This document shows, piece by piece, positions 51,618 through 60,037 of a stretch of DNA of 64,000 bases. The stretch covers positions 63,063-127,062 of the forward strand of contig DDGL01000003.1 in NCBI GenBank assembly GCA_002337605.1. Direction: 5' to 3'. Origin of the DNA: Flavobacteriaceae bacterium UBA1903. GTDB lineage: Bacteria > Bacteroidota > Bacteroidia > Flavobacteriales > Flavobacteriaceae. The notes below the pieces were generated by a model. It saw only the letters and a program-made list of their open reading frames with translations. It did not search any database and was not told the DNA's origin. The first letter of the stretch is position 1. Each line of letters starts with the position of its first letter. The position numbers and the translations under genes are program-made.

Positions 51618-52463
51618 TTACATCGCTCCCCATTCTTTCAAACTTTTAGTATTTAAAGCTACATAATCGTCGTTACCTGCCTTCTGGGCAAGCTCTAAAG
51701 ATTTCTTAGCTGCATTTACAGCACCTTTTTTATCTCCGGACTTCGCATAGATCAAAGACTGTTGTCTGTGAAACCAAAATGCTGGTTGCTCGCGCATTTC
51801 AATAGCTTTATCGATCCACATTTTAGCTTTGTTGATGTCCTGACCAGATTCTAAGTAATATACAGCAGCCTGGTAGTAATCGTTAGACGAAGGTCCCGAC
51901 ATTACTTTATCAATATTTGCCGAAACCATTTTACTTGTCATAAACTTAATAGGTAAAGAAACATAGCTCTTTTCCCAAAGCATTCCAAGATTTGCCGAAT
52001 CACTAGTGACATCATCAAATGTAAGTGTAAATGTTTCAATATCCATTGGCATTGGGTATGCCTGTGCTTTCACAGTAGCAACTACTTTACTGTCGTCCCA
52101 TTTTTCTGGTGTTCCCCAGTTGTTACTATCCGAATACAACATAATGTCCCAGCTTTGTAAGCCTGGTTTTGTATAAATTGCATACGTTCCTGCTTTCACT
52201 TCATTTCCACCTACCATAACGTTATCGCTAAAAGTAATCTTGGTGTTTGCATTTGCTCCTGTACGCCAAATTTTATCGTAAGGTACCAAATCGCCAAAAA
52301 TGGTACGTCCTCTCATAGAAGGTCTCGAATACTCAACTGTTACGTCGGTAAGTCCAACAGTTTGCTCAATTTTTTGAGATGGACTGGGTGCAGGTGTTTT
52401 AAGTTGTGCATTCACGGCAACTGTAGTAGCTACAGCAAATACAAAAAGGATAATTTTTTTCAT
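51618..52463 (-). CDS. DUF2911 domain protein with C-terminal TPR-like helices
   Basis: An exported 281-residue protein with a signal peptide (VAVNAQ). The DUF2911 domain (about 20-180) shows the typical VEYSRPSMRGRTIFGDLVPYDKIWRTGANANTKI order in short pieces (YSRPSMRGR, PYDKIWRTGANA, AGTYAIYTKPG) and DIMLYSD. The last 80 residues are helical and TPR-like (AKMWIDKAIEMREQPAFWFH, AVNAAKKSLELAQKAG). Function unknown; widespread in Bacteroidota. Single gene. Confidence 0.9.
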   Translation of the reverse strand: MKKIILFVFAVATTVAVNAQLKTPAPSPSQKIEQTVGLTDVTVEYSRPSMRGRTIFGDLVPYDKIWRTGANANTKITFSDNVMVGGNEVKAGTYAIYTKPGLQSWDIMLYSDSNNWGTPEKWDDSKVVATVKAQAYPMPMDIETFTLTFDDVTSDSANLGMLWEKSYVSLPIKFMTSKMVSANIDKVMSGPSSNDYYQAAVYYLESGQDINKAKMWIDKAIEMREQPAFWFHRQQSLIYAKSGDKKGAVNAAKKSLELAQKAGNDDYVALNTKSLKEWGAM

Positions 52464-52964
52464 GATAATAGTAAGTGTTTTTAAGGTTTATGCGAAGTTA
52501 CAATGCAGGCTTTCTAAAACCGTTAACAAAACCTTAAAAAACCAGATGGAAGTCTATTTATTTACAGCAGAGATCAACTGCGTAACGTTCAAATTTACAG
52601 GCAGTTCCACTTTTAGTAGTAAGTAATACAGTTTGTACTTCTAATTGTTTATACAAGGGGATTAGGCAACTACTCTCTTAGCACTTCCATTCTGTTTTAT
52701 ATACTAAAAATAGTATTGAATTTTAAACAAACACTTGCATCCCTTACATAGAACAATTAATCCAATTCAGGGTAGTACGCATAAATTTAGCTAGAATGAA
52801 CTAGTATTTTAAGGATTTAATATGTTCTAGATTAAAACAATTTTATGCCTAAATAGGAATTCCGATTATCGGTTACATAATAACGGTAATGAGTTGTAGC
52901 TTATTAAAAAGTTGCGCCATTTTTATAAAGATTGCTAAATAACTGTTAATCTTTTATTTGCCTA
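52464..52964. other. gene-poor interval
   Basis: About 500 nt with no reading frame or RNA gene that I can support. The sequence is AT-rich without strong hairpins. The right end leads into the promoter of the tiny gene at 53015. Confidence 0.5.
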
Positions 52965-52996
52965 TTGTTTCGTAGTATTTTTCTGTCGTATATTTA
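52965..52996 (+). promoter_or_regulatory. putative promoter of the 38-codon gene
   Basis: TTG at 52965-52967, 21 nt, TATATTTA at 52989-52996, one base off TAnnTTTG. It lies 18 nt before the ATG at 53015. Confidence 0.4.
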
Positions 52997-53014
52997 GTAC
53001 AAAAGAAAGAGGCT

Positions 53015-53131
53015 ATGATACATATATTTCGAAAATTACTGAGACTTAATCGCACAGAGAAACCCAAGACCAATGTAAATTTGTACCGTTTATTACGTAT
53101 GAATCGTCGTATGGTTTCGCCGCGTAAATAA
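53015..53131 (+). CDS. candidate very small basic protein (38 residues)
   Basis: ATG at 53015 to TAA at 53129-53131. The peptide begins MIHIFRKLLRLNRTEK and ends RMNRRMVSPRK, rich in Arg and Lys. It has a purine-rich AAAGAGG before the start, a promoter-like pair upstream and a 16-bp terminator 24 nt downstream, which is exactly what a one-gene unit would show. No family recognised. The transcript might instead be a small RNA. Confidence 0.4.
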   Translation: MIHIFRKLLRLNRTEKPKTNVNLYRLLRMNRRMVSPRK

Positions 53132-53154
53132 AAACATACTAAACTAAGTTTATC

Positions 53155-53196
53155 ATCCTTTGGAGGTGTCTCAATGACATCTTCAAAGGATTTTTT
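53155..53196 (+). terminator. strong terminator of the small transcript
   Basis: A 16-bp stem, 53155-53170 with 53176-53191, two G-U pairs and a 5-nt loop, followed by six T. No annotated plus-strand gene other than the small one at 53015 precedes it. Confidence 0.8.
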
Positions 53197-53375
53197 GTTC
53201 TTAAAATAGCAGTTCCTGCCAACAAGCATTATAAGTATACAAGAATTTAAAACAACTGCTATTTCAAATTCAAGATCAATACTTTCGTGGAACATTTAAG
53301 TCAATATGTTAATCTTTGTTTAATCTTATGTGATTTTTTTTAAACAAAATGTATTTTTATACAAATTAAAATACT

Positions 53376-53837
53376 TTGAAAATTTATACGCTTCATTCCA
53401 AACAAAACCTTCCCATATCAAAAGCTGAAGCCTGGAAATTTCTTTCAGACCCCAAGAACTTAAAAGTTATTACGCCCGATTATATGGGGTTTCATATCCT
53501 TTCAGGGGCCGATAAACCCATGTTTGCTGGTCAAATTATTCAATATATTGTTACCCCTGTACTAGGTATTAAAACAAAGTGGGTCACAGAGATTACACAC
53601 GTAAAAGACCAGGATTACTTTGTAGATGAGCAACGTTTCGGGCCCTATGCACTCTGGCATCACAAGCACTTTATAAAAGAGATCGAAGGGGGTGTTGAAA
53701 TGGAAGATATCATAGATTATAAGGTTCCATTTGGCTGGTTGGGGCAACTGATTCACCCTATTCTAGTAAAACCGAAACTGAATGAAATCTTTACCTACAG
53801 AAGAAAAAAACTAGTTGAACTTTTCGGAGAAATTTAA
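53376..53837 (+). CDS. SRPBCC-type ligand-binding protein
   Basis: A 153-residue START/polyketide-cyclase-like protein: KAEAWKFLSDPKNLKVITPDYMGF in parts, a middle FGPYALWHHKHFIKEIEGG and a long C-terminal helix (LVKPKLNEIFTYRRKKL). The start is TTG at 53376; no ATG is in frame upstream, and the family N-terminus (xKIYTLxxxQxLPIS) fits. It is followed by an SDR and a photolyase in one unit. The ligand is unknown. Confidence 0.88.
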   Translation: MKIYTLHSKQNLPISKAEAWKFLSDPKNLKVITPDYMGFHILSGADKPMFAGQIIQYIVTPVLGIKTKWVTEITHVKDQDYFVDEQRFGPYALWHHKHFIKEIEGGVEMEDIIDYKVPFGWLGQLIHPILVKPKLNEIFTYRRKKLVELFGEI

Positions 53838-53847
53838 AATTACAATC

Positions 53848-54540
53848 ATGAAAAATATATTACTTATTGGTGGTTCCTACGGAATTGGCCTTGAAATAGC
53901 TAAACAACTGAGTGAACATCACAAAATAATTGTTGCCTCAAGAACCAAAGAAAATTTACCCTCCAACATAAAACACATCACATTTGATGTTTCAAAAGAC
54001 GCTATTACAGAAGTAGAACTGCCCGACACTCTGGACGGATTGGTATATTGCCCTGGAAGTATTAATTTAAAACCCTTTAAAATGTTATCTTCTGAAGCGT
54101 TTCAAAAGGATATGGACATCAATTTCATGGCATTGGTCACTACGGTTCATGGCTTACTACCTAAACTAAAAAACGCTGAGCAAGCCAGTCTTGTCTTTTT
54201 TAGTACCGTCGCGGTAAAAATTGGAATGCCTTTTCACACAAGCATTGCTGCGGCAAAAGGAGCTCTGGAAGGTTTTGCTAAAGCACTAGCTGCAGAATAC
54301 GCCCCCAACTTTCGTGTAAATGTGATAGCCCCTTCTTTAACCGATACACAACTAGCCGAAAAACTATTAAATAACGAAGATAAAAAAGAAAAGATGGGCA
54401 ATCGGCACCCGCTTAAACGGGTAGGAAATACCAAGGATATTGCTAACTTAGCTACATTTCTGCTTAGCGAAAAATCCTCTTGGATGACAGGACAGATACT
54501 AGGTGTAGATGGCGGAATGTCCTCCTTAAACATAAATTAA
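53848..54540 (+). CDS. short-chain dehydrogenase/reductase-like protein lacking the catalytic Tyr
   Basis: A 230-residue Rossmann protein, start at the ATG at 53848. The cofactor loop is LIGGSYGIGLEIAK, and S119 of the active site is present (VFFSTVA). But the YxxxK tyrosine is replaced by I133 (SIAAAK137), while the lysine stays. The end SSWMTGQILGVDGG is normal. So it either binds cofactor without the standard chemistry or uses another residue. The stop abuts the photolyase start. The close link to the photolyase gene suggests a shared light- or pigment-related role. Confidence 0.88.
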   Translation: MKNILLIGGSYGIGLEIAKQLSEHHKIIVASRTKENLPSNIKHITFDVSKDAITEVELPDTLDGLVYCPGSINLKPFKMLSSEAFQKDMDINFMALVTTVHGLLPKLKNAEQASLVFFSTVAVKIGMPFHTSIAAAKGALEGFAKALAAEYAPNFRVNVIAPSLTDTQLAEKLLNNEDKKEKMGNRHPLKRVGNTKDIANLATFLLSEKSSWMTGQILGVDGGMSSLNIN

Positions 54541-55845
54541 ATGGCAGACCCTGTAAATATATTTTGGTTTAGACGGGACCTTCGGTTAGATGACAATATA
54601 GGTTTCTATAAAGCACTTCATGGAAAAAACCCCGTAGTACCGGTTTTTATATTTGATGAAAACATTCTGAATGAGCTTCCCGAAAATGATGCTCGCATAA
54701 GTTTCATCTTTGACGAACTACAAAAAATGCGAGAGGAACTTCAGGAAAATGGCAGTAGCCTTGCTATTTACTATGGGAAACCAGAAAAAATTTTTACGGA
54801 ATTAATTTCAGAATTCAACGTACAAAACGTTATCACCAATCACGATTACGAACCTTACGCAACAGAACGTGATTCGAAAATTTCAAAGTTACTGGAGAAG
54901 GAGAATATTGGTTTTCACACCTATAAAGACCAGGTTATTTTCGAAAAGGACGAAATTGTTAAAGACGATGGTGATCCCTACGTTGTCTACACTCCTTATA
55001 TGAATAAGTGGAAAGCAACCTTTAAAGAAGACAAACATTTAAAAATTTACTACACCTCACAAGTACTGGATAACCTCTTGCAGCATTCCAGATTGCCTAA
55101 CGTAAGCTTATCGGATATTGGTTTTAAGCGTTCTACTATTAAAGTTCCTGCATACGACGTTACTCCAACTACCATTCAGGAATATGAAAAGACAAGAAAT
55201 TTCCCTTCACAGGAAGGCACCTCGAGGCTAGGGCCACATTTGCGATTTGGCACAGTGAGTGTTCGAAAAATGATCAAAAAAGCCATTGCCGAAAAAAATG
55301 AAACTTTTTGGCAGGAACTTATCTGGCGTGAATTTTTTATGCAGATTCTGTGGCATTTTCCGGAAACTGTTGATAATGCATTCCGAAAAAAATACGACCG
55401 CGTTCCATGGCGAAAGGCAGAAGCAGATTTTAAAAAATGGAAAACAGGAAAAACGGGTTATCCGTTAGTGGATGCCGGAATGCGCCAACTTAATAAAACG
55501 GGTTATATGCACAATCGTGTACGGATGGTAGTGGCGAGCTTCTTATGTAAGCACTTACTTATAGATTGGCGGTGGGGTGAAGCATATTTTGCTAAAAAGT
55601 TATTAGATTATGAATTATCAAGCAATGTGGGTAACTGGCAATGGGCTGCGGGAAGCGGCGTGGATGCCGCACCCTACTTCAGAATATTTAATCCCACCAC
55701 ACAGATCGAAAAATTTGATAAAGATCATAGCTATATAAAAGAATGGGTGGAAGAATTTGAAACTGACGACTACCCAGAAAAAATGGTAGCCCACAAAGAG
55801 GCTCGGGAACGAGCGCTGGAGACCTACAAAAACGCTATAAATTAA
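54541..55845 (+). CDS. deoxyribodipyrimidine photolyase / cryptochrome family protein
   Basis: A 434-residue flavoprotein with the N-terminal photolyase domain (FWFRRDLRLDDNIGFYKAL) and the FAD-binding half (WREFFMQILWHFPE, KTGYPLVDAGMRQLNKTGY, WQWAAGSGVDAAPYFRIFNP). The tryptophans and the NxWQWAAGSG motif of class I CPD photolyases are present, so DNA repair with blue light is likely. It starts at the base after the SDR stop, so the three genes form one unit. Confidence 0.93.
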   Translation: MADPVNIFWFRRDLRLDDNIGFYKALHGKNPVVPVFIFDENILNELPENDARISFIFDELQKMREELQENGSSLAIYYGKPEKIFTELISEFNVQNVITNHDYEPYATERDSKISKLLEKENIGFHTYKDQVIFEKDEIVKDDGDPYVVYTPYMNKWKATFKEDKHLKIYYTSQVLDNLLQHSRLPNVSLSDIGFKRSTIKVPAYDVTPTTIQEYEKTRNFPSQEGTSRLGPHLRFGTVSVRKMIKKAIAEKNETFWQELIWREFFMQILWHFPETVDNAFRKKYDRVPWRKAEADFKKWKTGKTGYPLVDAGMRQLNKTGYMHNRVRMVVASFLCKHLLIDWRWGEAYFAKKLLDYELSSNVGNWQWAAGSGVDAAPYFRIFNPTTQIEKFDKDHSYIKEWVEEFETDDYPEKMVAHKEARERALETYKNAIN

Positions 55846-55879
55846 CATTTTATTGTAAGATTTTTCTCTAATAGTGCAT

Positions 55880-55911
55880 TTTATCGGATATTTTTATATA
55901 TTTATCGGATA
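55880..55911 (+). promoter_or_regulatory. two TTTATCGGATA copies 21 bp apart (putative operator)
   Basis: TTTATCGGATA at 55880-55890 and at 55901-55911. Each holds the near-palindrome TATC-G-GATA, and the second is extended to TTATCGGATAA. The 21-bp phase puts both on the same face of the helix. They lie 30 nt before the ATG of the Fe-S gene. Confidence 0.5.
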
Positions 55912-55940
55912 AACAAGGCATTGCCCCCCAAATCCAGCCT

Positions 55941-56177
55941 ATGGAATCTTTCAAAAACGAATTCACTAACGGTGAAATTACTGTTACCTATGAACCGCAA
56001 AAATGTATTCATGCAGATACTTGTGCTAAAGGACTTTCTGAAGTATTCAGGACAACGGTAATCCCTTGGATAGATCTGGATGCTGCAGCGACAGAAAAAG
56101 TAGTCGCTCAGGTGAAAAAATGTCCTTCTGGAGCACTTTCCTATTGTTACAACCATAAAAGCGTAGTTGTTAAATAA
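55941..56177 (+). CDS. YjdI-like (4Fe-4S) mono-cluster protein
   Basis: A 78-residue protein with four cysteines (C22, C28, C61, C69) in CIHADTC and CPSGALSYC, as in the divergent Fer4_19/YjdI family that binds one iron-sulfur cluster. The function of YjdI is unknown, though it is often a partner of acetyltransferases or found near stress genes. It has its own upstream repeat elements. Confidence 0.88.
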   Translation: MESFKNEFTNGEITVTYEPQKCIHADTCAKGLSEVFRTTVIPWIDLDAAATEKVVAQVKKCPSGALSYCYNHKSVVVK

Positions 56178-56268
56178 ATGGTAATTCATCCATATTTTTG
56201 GGATGTTTAGCACAATTTTTCTACTCTTGCGCTGTTATCCATTTCATAACAAACCCAACAAAACTCTA

Positions 56269-56865
56269 ATGAATAAATTTACACTCACCGTGGTAGCCGT
56301 ATTTTTGTGTATATCCCTAACCTTTGCACAGGATACTACGCAAGAAAATTCCCCGAACACTATTGAAAACCAATTTGTAGACGTCGTAGATGGCTCCAAC
56401 AGCTATCAAGAATTTAAGGTCATTAAAAAGACCGAAATAAACAAATTACGCGCGAATATTTTGGATACCCTTGGAACGTTTGAAAGTAAGATTTCAGCAT
56501 TGAATACTGAAATTGATACTCAAAAAAATGAAATTGCTTCACTTTCTCAAAACCTTAGCAAAACCAAAGAAGAGTTGGCGCTAAGCCAAAAGAAAGAAAA
56601 TGGAATTGAAATTTTAGGACTCCTTACTCAAAAAGCAACCTACAATACTATTATGTGGTCTATTATTGGGGCCCTGCTTTTAGCCCTTATCTTCTTTATC
56701 TACAAGTTCAAAAACAGTCATTCGGTAACGAGAGAAGCACAGTTAAAACTTGCTGAAACCGAAATAGAATTTGAAAAACACCGCCAGACAAGAATTGAAG
56801 AGCAACAACAACTTCGTCGTAAACTACAGGACGAGATTAATAAAAACAGAAAGTTGCAAGGATAA
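56269..56865 (+). CDS. exported membrane-anchored coiled-coil protein
   Basis: A 198-residue protein, start at the ATG at 56269 (MNKFTLTVVAVFLCISLTFAQ). Signal peptide, an extracytoplasmic coiled coil (KTEINKLRANILDTLGTF, KISALNTEIDTQ), one membrane helix (TIMWSIIGALLLALIFFIYKF) and a basic cytosolic coiled coil (EIEFEKHRQTRIEEQQ). The family is common in Flavobacteriaceae and is sometimes wrongly named a tRNA methyltransferase. Function unknown. Confidence 0.8.
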   Translation: MNKFTLTVVAVFLCISLTFAQDTTQENSPNTIENQFVDVVDGSNSYQEFKVIKKTEINKLRANILDTLGTFESKISALNTEIDTQKNEIASLSQNLSKTKEELALSQKKENGIEILGLLTQKATYNTIMWSIIGALLLALIFFIYKFKNSHSVTREAQLKLAETEIEFEKHRQTRIEEQQQLRRKLQDEINKNRKLQG

Positions 56866-56925
56866 TTTAAGTACGATTGTAGCGGTACAGTTGTAGAATT
56901 ACAAAGTACGAAATACTCATACATA

Positions 56926-56960
56926 AAAAAAGCGTTCAACTTTAAATTGAACGCTTTTTT
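56926..56960. terminator. bidirectional terminator between the coiled-coil gene and murA
   Basis: AAAAAAGCGTTCAA (56926-56939) is a perfect inverse of TTGAACGCTTTTTT (56947-56960), with a 7-nt loop. It ends both convergent genes. Confidence 0.92.
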
Positions 56961-56978
56961 ATCTTATACTTCTTAATG

Positions 56979-58292
56979 TTAATCCAACCTGGTAATCTTT
57001 GCACCAATAGCGCGCAAGCGTTCGTCAATATTTTCATACCCACGGTCTATTTGTTCAATATTATGAATGGTACTGGTTCCTTTGGCTGAAAGCGCGGCAA
57101 TTAGCAACGAGATACCTGCTCTAATATCTGGCGAAACCATGGTGGTGGCTTTTAGTTGCGAATCGAAATTATGTCCCATTACCGTAGCGCGGTGCGGGTC
57201 GCATAAGATAATCCGTGCGCCCATATCAATAAGCTTATCGACAAAGAACAAACGACTCTCAAACATTTTTTGATGAATGAGTACATTTCCTTTGGCTTGT
57301 GTACACACTACCAGTACAATACTTAACAAGTCTGGTGTAAATCCAGGCCAGGGTGCATCTGCAACAGTTAGTGTAGAACCGTCGATATATCCTTGAATTT
57401 CATATCCGTTATCGTGAGCTGGAATGTAAATATCGTCTCCTTTCTTTTCTAACGTAATACCAAGTTTTCTGAAGGTATCAGGAATTAATCCTAAGTCTTT
57501 CCAGCTTACATCTTTTATGGTGATTTCACTCTTTGTCATAGCTGCTAGCCCAATCCAGCTACCAATTTCAATCATATCCGGCAGCACGCGATGGTGACAA
57601 CCTCCCAAATTCTCTACGCCCTCAATAGTAAGTAAGTTGGAGCCTACGCCTGTAATTTTTGCCCCCATACTATTCAACATGTTACACAGTTGCTGTAAAT
57701 AAGGTTCACAAGCTGCATTGTAAATAGTTGTGGTTCCTTTAGCAAAAACAGCAGCCAGTACAATATTTGCTGTTCCGGTTACTGAGGCCTGATCCAATAA
57801 CATATCAGTGCCTGTAAGTCCGTCTGGAGCTTCCACCCCATAAAAACGTTCTTCGCGGTTGTATCTAAAAGTAGCTCCTAGATTTATAAATCCTTCAAAG
57901 TGGGTATCCAACCTGCGTCTTCCAATTTTATCACCTCCTGGACGCGGAATGTATCCTTTCCCGAAACGTCCCAGTAAAGGGCCCACGATCATAATAGAAC
58001 CTCGAAGTGAACTTCCTTCTTTTTTGAATAATTCAGATTCTAAATACTCTAGTTTTAAGTCGTCTGCGACAAAAGAATATTTTCCCTTTCCGAGTTTTTG
58101 AATTTTAACCCCCAGATTTCCAAGGATTTCAATAAGTTTATTCACATCCCGAATGTCTGGAATGTTTTCAATGATTACTTCTTCTGAAGTTGCTAATACG
58201 GCACAAAGTATCTGCAGAGCTTCATTTTTAGCGCCTTGCGGACGGATTTCACCTTTAAGTTTGTGACCGCCTTCAATTTGAAAAGTTCCCAT
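56979..58292 (-). CDS. murA: UDP-N-acetylglucosamine 1-carboxyvinyltransferase
   Basis: The first committed enzyme of peptidoglycan synthesis, 437 residues, cytosolic. The EPSP-synthase-like fold is plain (GAKNEALQILCAVL, SGTANIVLAA-like, ESRLFFVDKLIDMGA). In the active-site loop IPRPGGDKIGRRRL the usual cysteine is D121. Enzymes with Asp here (Chlamydia, Mycobacterium) are active but not inhibited by fosfomycin, so the same is expected. It follows the DUF4290 gene by 16 nt. Confidence 0.96.
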   Translation of the reverse strand: MGTFQIEGGHKLKGEIRPQGAKNEALQILCAVLATSEEVIIENIPDIRDVNKLIEILGNLGVKIQKLGKGKYSFVADDLKLEYLESELFKKEGSSLRGSIMIVGPLLGRFGKGYIPRPGGDKIGRRRLDTHFEGFINLGATFRYNREERFYGVEAPDGLTGTDMLLDQASVTGTANIVLAAVFAKGTTTIYNAACEPYLQQLCNMLNSMGAKITGVGSNLLTIEGVENLGGCHHRVLPDMIEIGSWIGLAAMTKSEITIKDVSWKDLGLIPDTFRKLGITLEKKGDDIYIPAHDNGYEIQGYIDGSTLTVADAPWPGFTPDLLSIVLVVCTQAKGNVLIHQKMFESRLFFVDKLIDMGARIILCDPHRATVMGHNFDSQLKATTMVSPDIRAGISLLIAALSAKGTSTIHNIEQIDRGYENIDERLRAIGAKITRLD

Positions 58293-58308
58293 AAAATACT
58301 AGAAGAGA

Positions 58309-58953
58309 TTAGTAGCGCTTACGGCCACGATTGCTGTTTTTGTGATTTTTCTTACTATTGCTGTTGGTGTTGAAGCGTTTTTTACTCTTCATCAACTTTT
58401 GAGCATCACGTAGATCTTCATCGCTGTTTTTCAAGTTAATTTTACCACCAGAAAGTTCGTATAGATGATTGAAAATCACTTCATCTTCTACAGTGTCTTT
58501 GTTCCAGTTCAGGAAACATTTTTTCATATGGTTAGCGATGGTAAGAATCAATCCTTCTTTTTTTTCGCTTTCTTCCCAGCTGTTAGCCACATCTATCATG
58601 CGTTTAATATTGTTTCCGTAGAAACGATATTTAGGATAATTTTGTGGATAAGACAAGGGTTCCGGACGTGCATATAGCTCTTCTGGTGTAGGCTTAGGGT
58701 AGGGAGATTCTACATCCAGTTGAAATTTTGAAATAATAAATAATTGATCCCAGATCATATGCTGAAAGTCTGGTACGTCGCGTAGGTGTGGGTTTAAATT
58801 ACCCATCACAGCAATGATGCTTTTAGCTTGTTTGTTTCTTTTAACCGGGTCTTCTTCGGCAACGGCTTGGTCTACCATTTTCTGAATATGACGACCATAT
58901 TCAGGTATAATCAGATGCGGGCGCTCTGTATTGTATTCTATAGCTTCTATCAA
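58309..58953 (-). CDS. DUF4290 family protein
   Basis: A 214-residue cytosolic protein of a family limited to Bacteroidota: EYNTERPHLIIPEYGRHIQ, NLNPHLRDVPDFQHMIWDQL and a basic tail (KSKKRFNTNSNSKKNHKNSN). The start codon is TTG at 58953, as no ATG precedes EYNTERP in frame. The basic tail suggests a nucleic-acid or ribosome contact. It lies directly before murA. Function unknown. Confidence 0.9.
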   Translation of the reverse strand: MIEAIEYNTERPHLIIPEYGRHIQKMVDQAVAEEDPVKRNKQAKSIIAVMGNLNPHLRDVPDFQHMIWDQLFIISKFQLDVESPYPKPTPEELYARPEPLSYPQNYPKYRFYGNNIKRMIDVANSWEESEKKEGLILTIANHMKKCFLNWNKDTVEDEVIFNHLYELSGGKINLKNSDEDLRDAQKLMKSKKRFNTNSNSKKNHKNSNRGRKRY

Positions 58954-59013
58954 AATAATAGGTTTAGGAAATGTAATCTGGTTGAAGTAATAACGCTTGC
59001 AAAATACTAAAAA

Positions 59014-59304
59014 TTATAGCGATATTACACCTTCCACCTCTGAAACTTGCAAATATTTCTCAATTACAGCATCTGGTGACTCCATAGTTACTTTTATTGA
59101 AACGCTTGTATAGGTTCCTTTTGAAGAGTCACGTGTTTGTATTTGAGCTCCCATTCTATCAAAAATAGCTTCAATTTCAGCAATTTTCTCGTTGCTGGCC
59201 GGAACAATAAATTTGTACAAATACGGCGCGGGCCATTCGGTATCGCCTTCCAGTTGTTCGCGCAGGCGGGAGTAGAACGCTTCAGATTTTTTATCGGTAC
59301 TCAT
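59014..59304 (-). CDS. DUF493 (YbeD-like) protein
   Basis: A 96-residue cytosolic protein with the small alpha/beta (ACT-like) fold of the DUF493 group: LYKFIVPASNEKIAEIEAIFD and YTSVSIKVTMESPDAVIEKY. YbeD-type proteins may be regulatory. TATCTTTG on the minus strand (59328-59321) gives a -7 element 17 nt before the ATG. First gene of a minus-strand group with the DUF4290 gene and murA. Confidence 0.88.
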   Translation of the reverse strand: MSTDKKSEAFYSRLREQLEGDTEWPAPYLYKFIVPASNEKIAEIEAIFDRMGAQIQTRDSSKGTYTSVSIKVTMESPDAVIEKYLQVSEVEGVISL

Positions 59305-59320
59305 GCAATTTCATTTTCAA

Positions 59321-59328
59321 CAAAGATA
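59321..59328 (-). promoter_or_regulatory. -7 element before the DUF493 gene
   Basis: TATCTTTG on the minus strand, a full match to TAnnTTTG, 17 nt before the ATG at 59304. A TTG lies 13 nt upstream, closer than usual. Confidence 0.4.
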
Positions 59329-59476
59329 CGGATTCTTGTAGCAAGTAATTATCGTGGGATTTGTACTTTTGAAATTAGTATTAATTTTAGAATGCCAGTC
59401 TAAGCGCAGTCAAAGACTATGTATAATCCGAAGTTTAATTCGCATTGGCAGCGCTCAATGGATCATCGCAACATGT

Positions 59477-60037
59477 ATGAATTTACATCATAAAACCCCC
59501 AAACGAATCGCCATTATAGGAGGACCGGGAACCGGCAAAAGTACTTTAATTCATGCCTTGGAAGCTGATGGGCACTCCTGCATGCACGAAATTTCCCGGG
59601 ATATTATTCTGGAAGCTCAAAAAGAAGGAATTGAGCAGCTTTTTTTAAGCGACCCAATTCTGTTCAGCCAAAAATTATTAGAAGGGCGGCTACAACAGTT
59701 TCAGGATGCTTCCGTATACAAAACCAATCATTTATTTTATGACCGAGGCCTTCCCGATGTGCCCATCTATATGGACTATTTAGGAACCGAATATCCAAAT
59801 CATTTTACTGAAACGTGTCGTGATAACAAATATGATATGGTATTTTTATTGCCACCCTGGCAGGAAATTTATCAGCAGGACAACGAGCGCTATGAAAGTT
59901 TTGAAATTGCGACAAAACTGTATACCTATTTAAAAGAGGGGTATAAAAAATTTGGATATGCAGTTATTGAAGTTCCCATTGGAACCGTTGTAAAACGCAA
60001 ACAATTCATTTTAGAAACCCTACAAAAAAACAGGTGA
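59477..60037 (+). CDS. AAA_28 (NadR-like) ATPase
   Basis: A 186-residue P-loop protein, start at the ATG at 59477 (MNLHHKTPKRIAIIGGPGTGKST). Walker A is GGPGTGKST; a second acidic strand is FYDRGLPDVPIYMDYL. The fold resembles NadR-type kinases and other AAA_28 proteins, whose substrates are mostly unknown. Its stop overlaps the recQ start (GTGA), so it is co-translated with recQ. Confidence 0.85.
   Translation: MNLHHKTPKRIAIIGGPGTGKSTLIHALEADGHSCMHEISRDIILEAQKEGIEQLFLSDPILFSQKLLEGRLQQFQDASVYKTNHLFYDRGLPDVPIYMDYLGTEYPNHFTETCRDNKYDMVFLLPPWQEIYQQDNERYESFEIATKLYTYLKEGYKKFGYAVIEVPIGTVVKRKQFILETLQKNR

Noticed and set aside
52954..53295. A 113-residue minus-strand frame in the large gap
   Set aside because: It overlaps the small plus-strand frame and its terminator, lacks a start context, and its composition (scattered Cys, no motif) is that of a shadow frame.
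55121..55133. TTATCGGATATT inside the photolyase gene as a third operator copy
   Set aside because: Within coding sequence, not paired, so probably chance.
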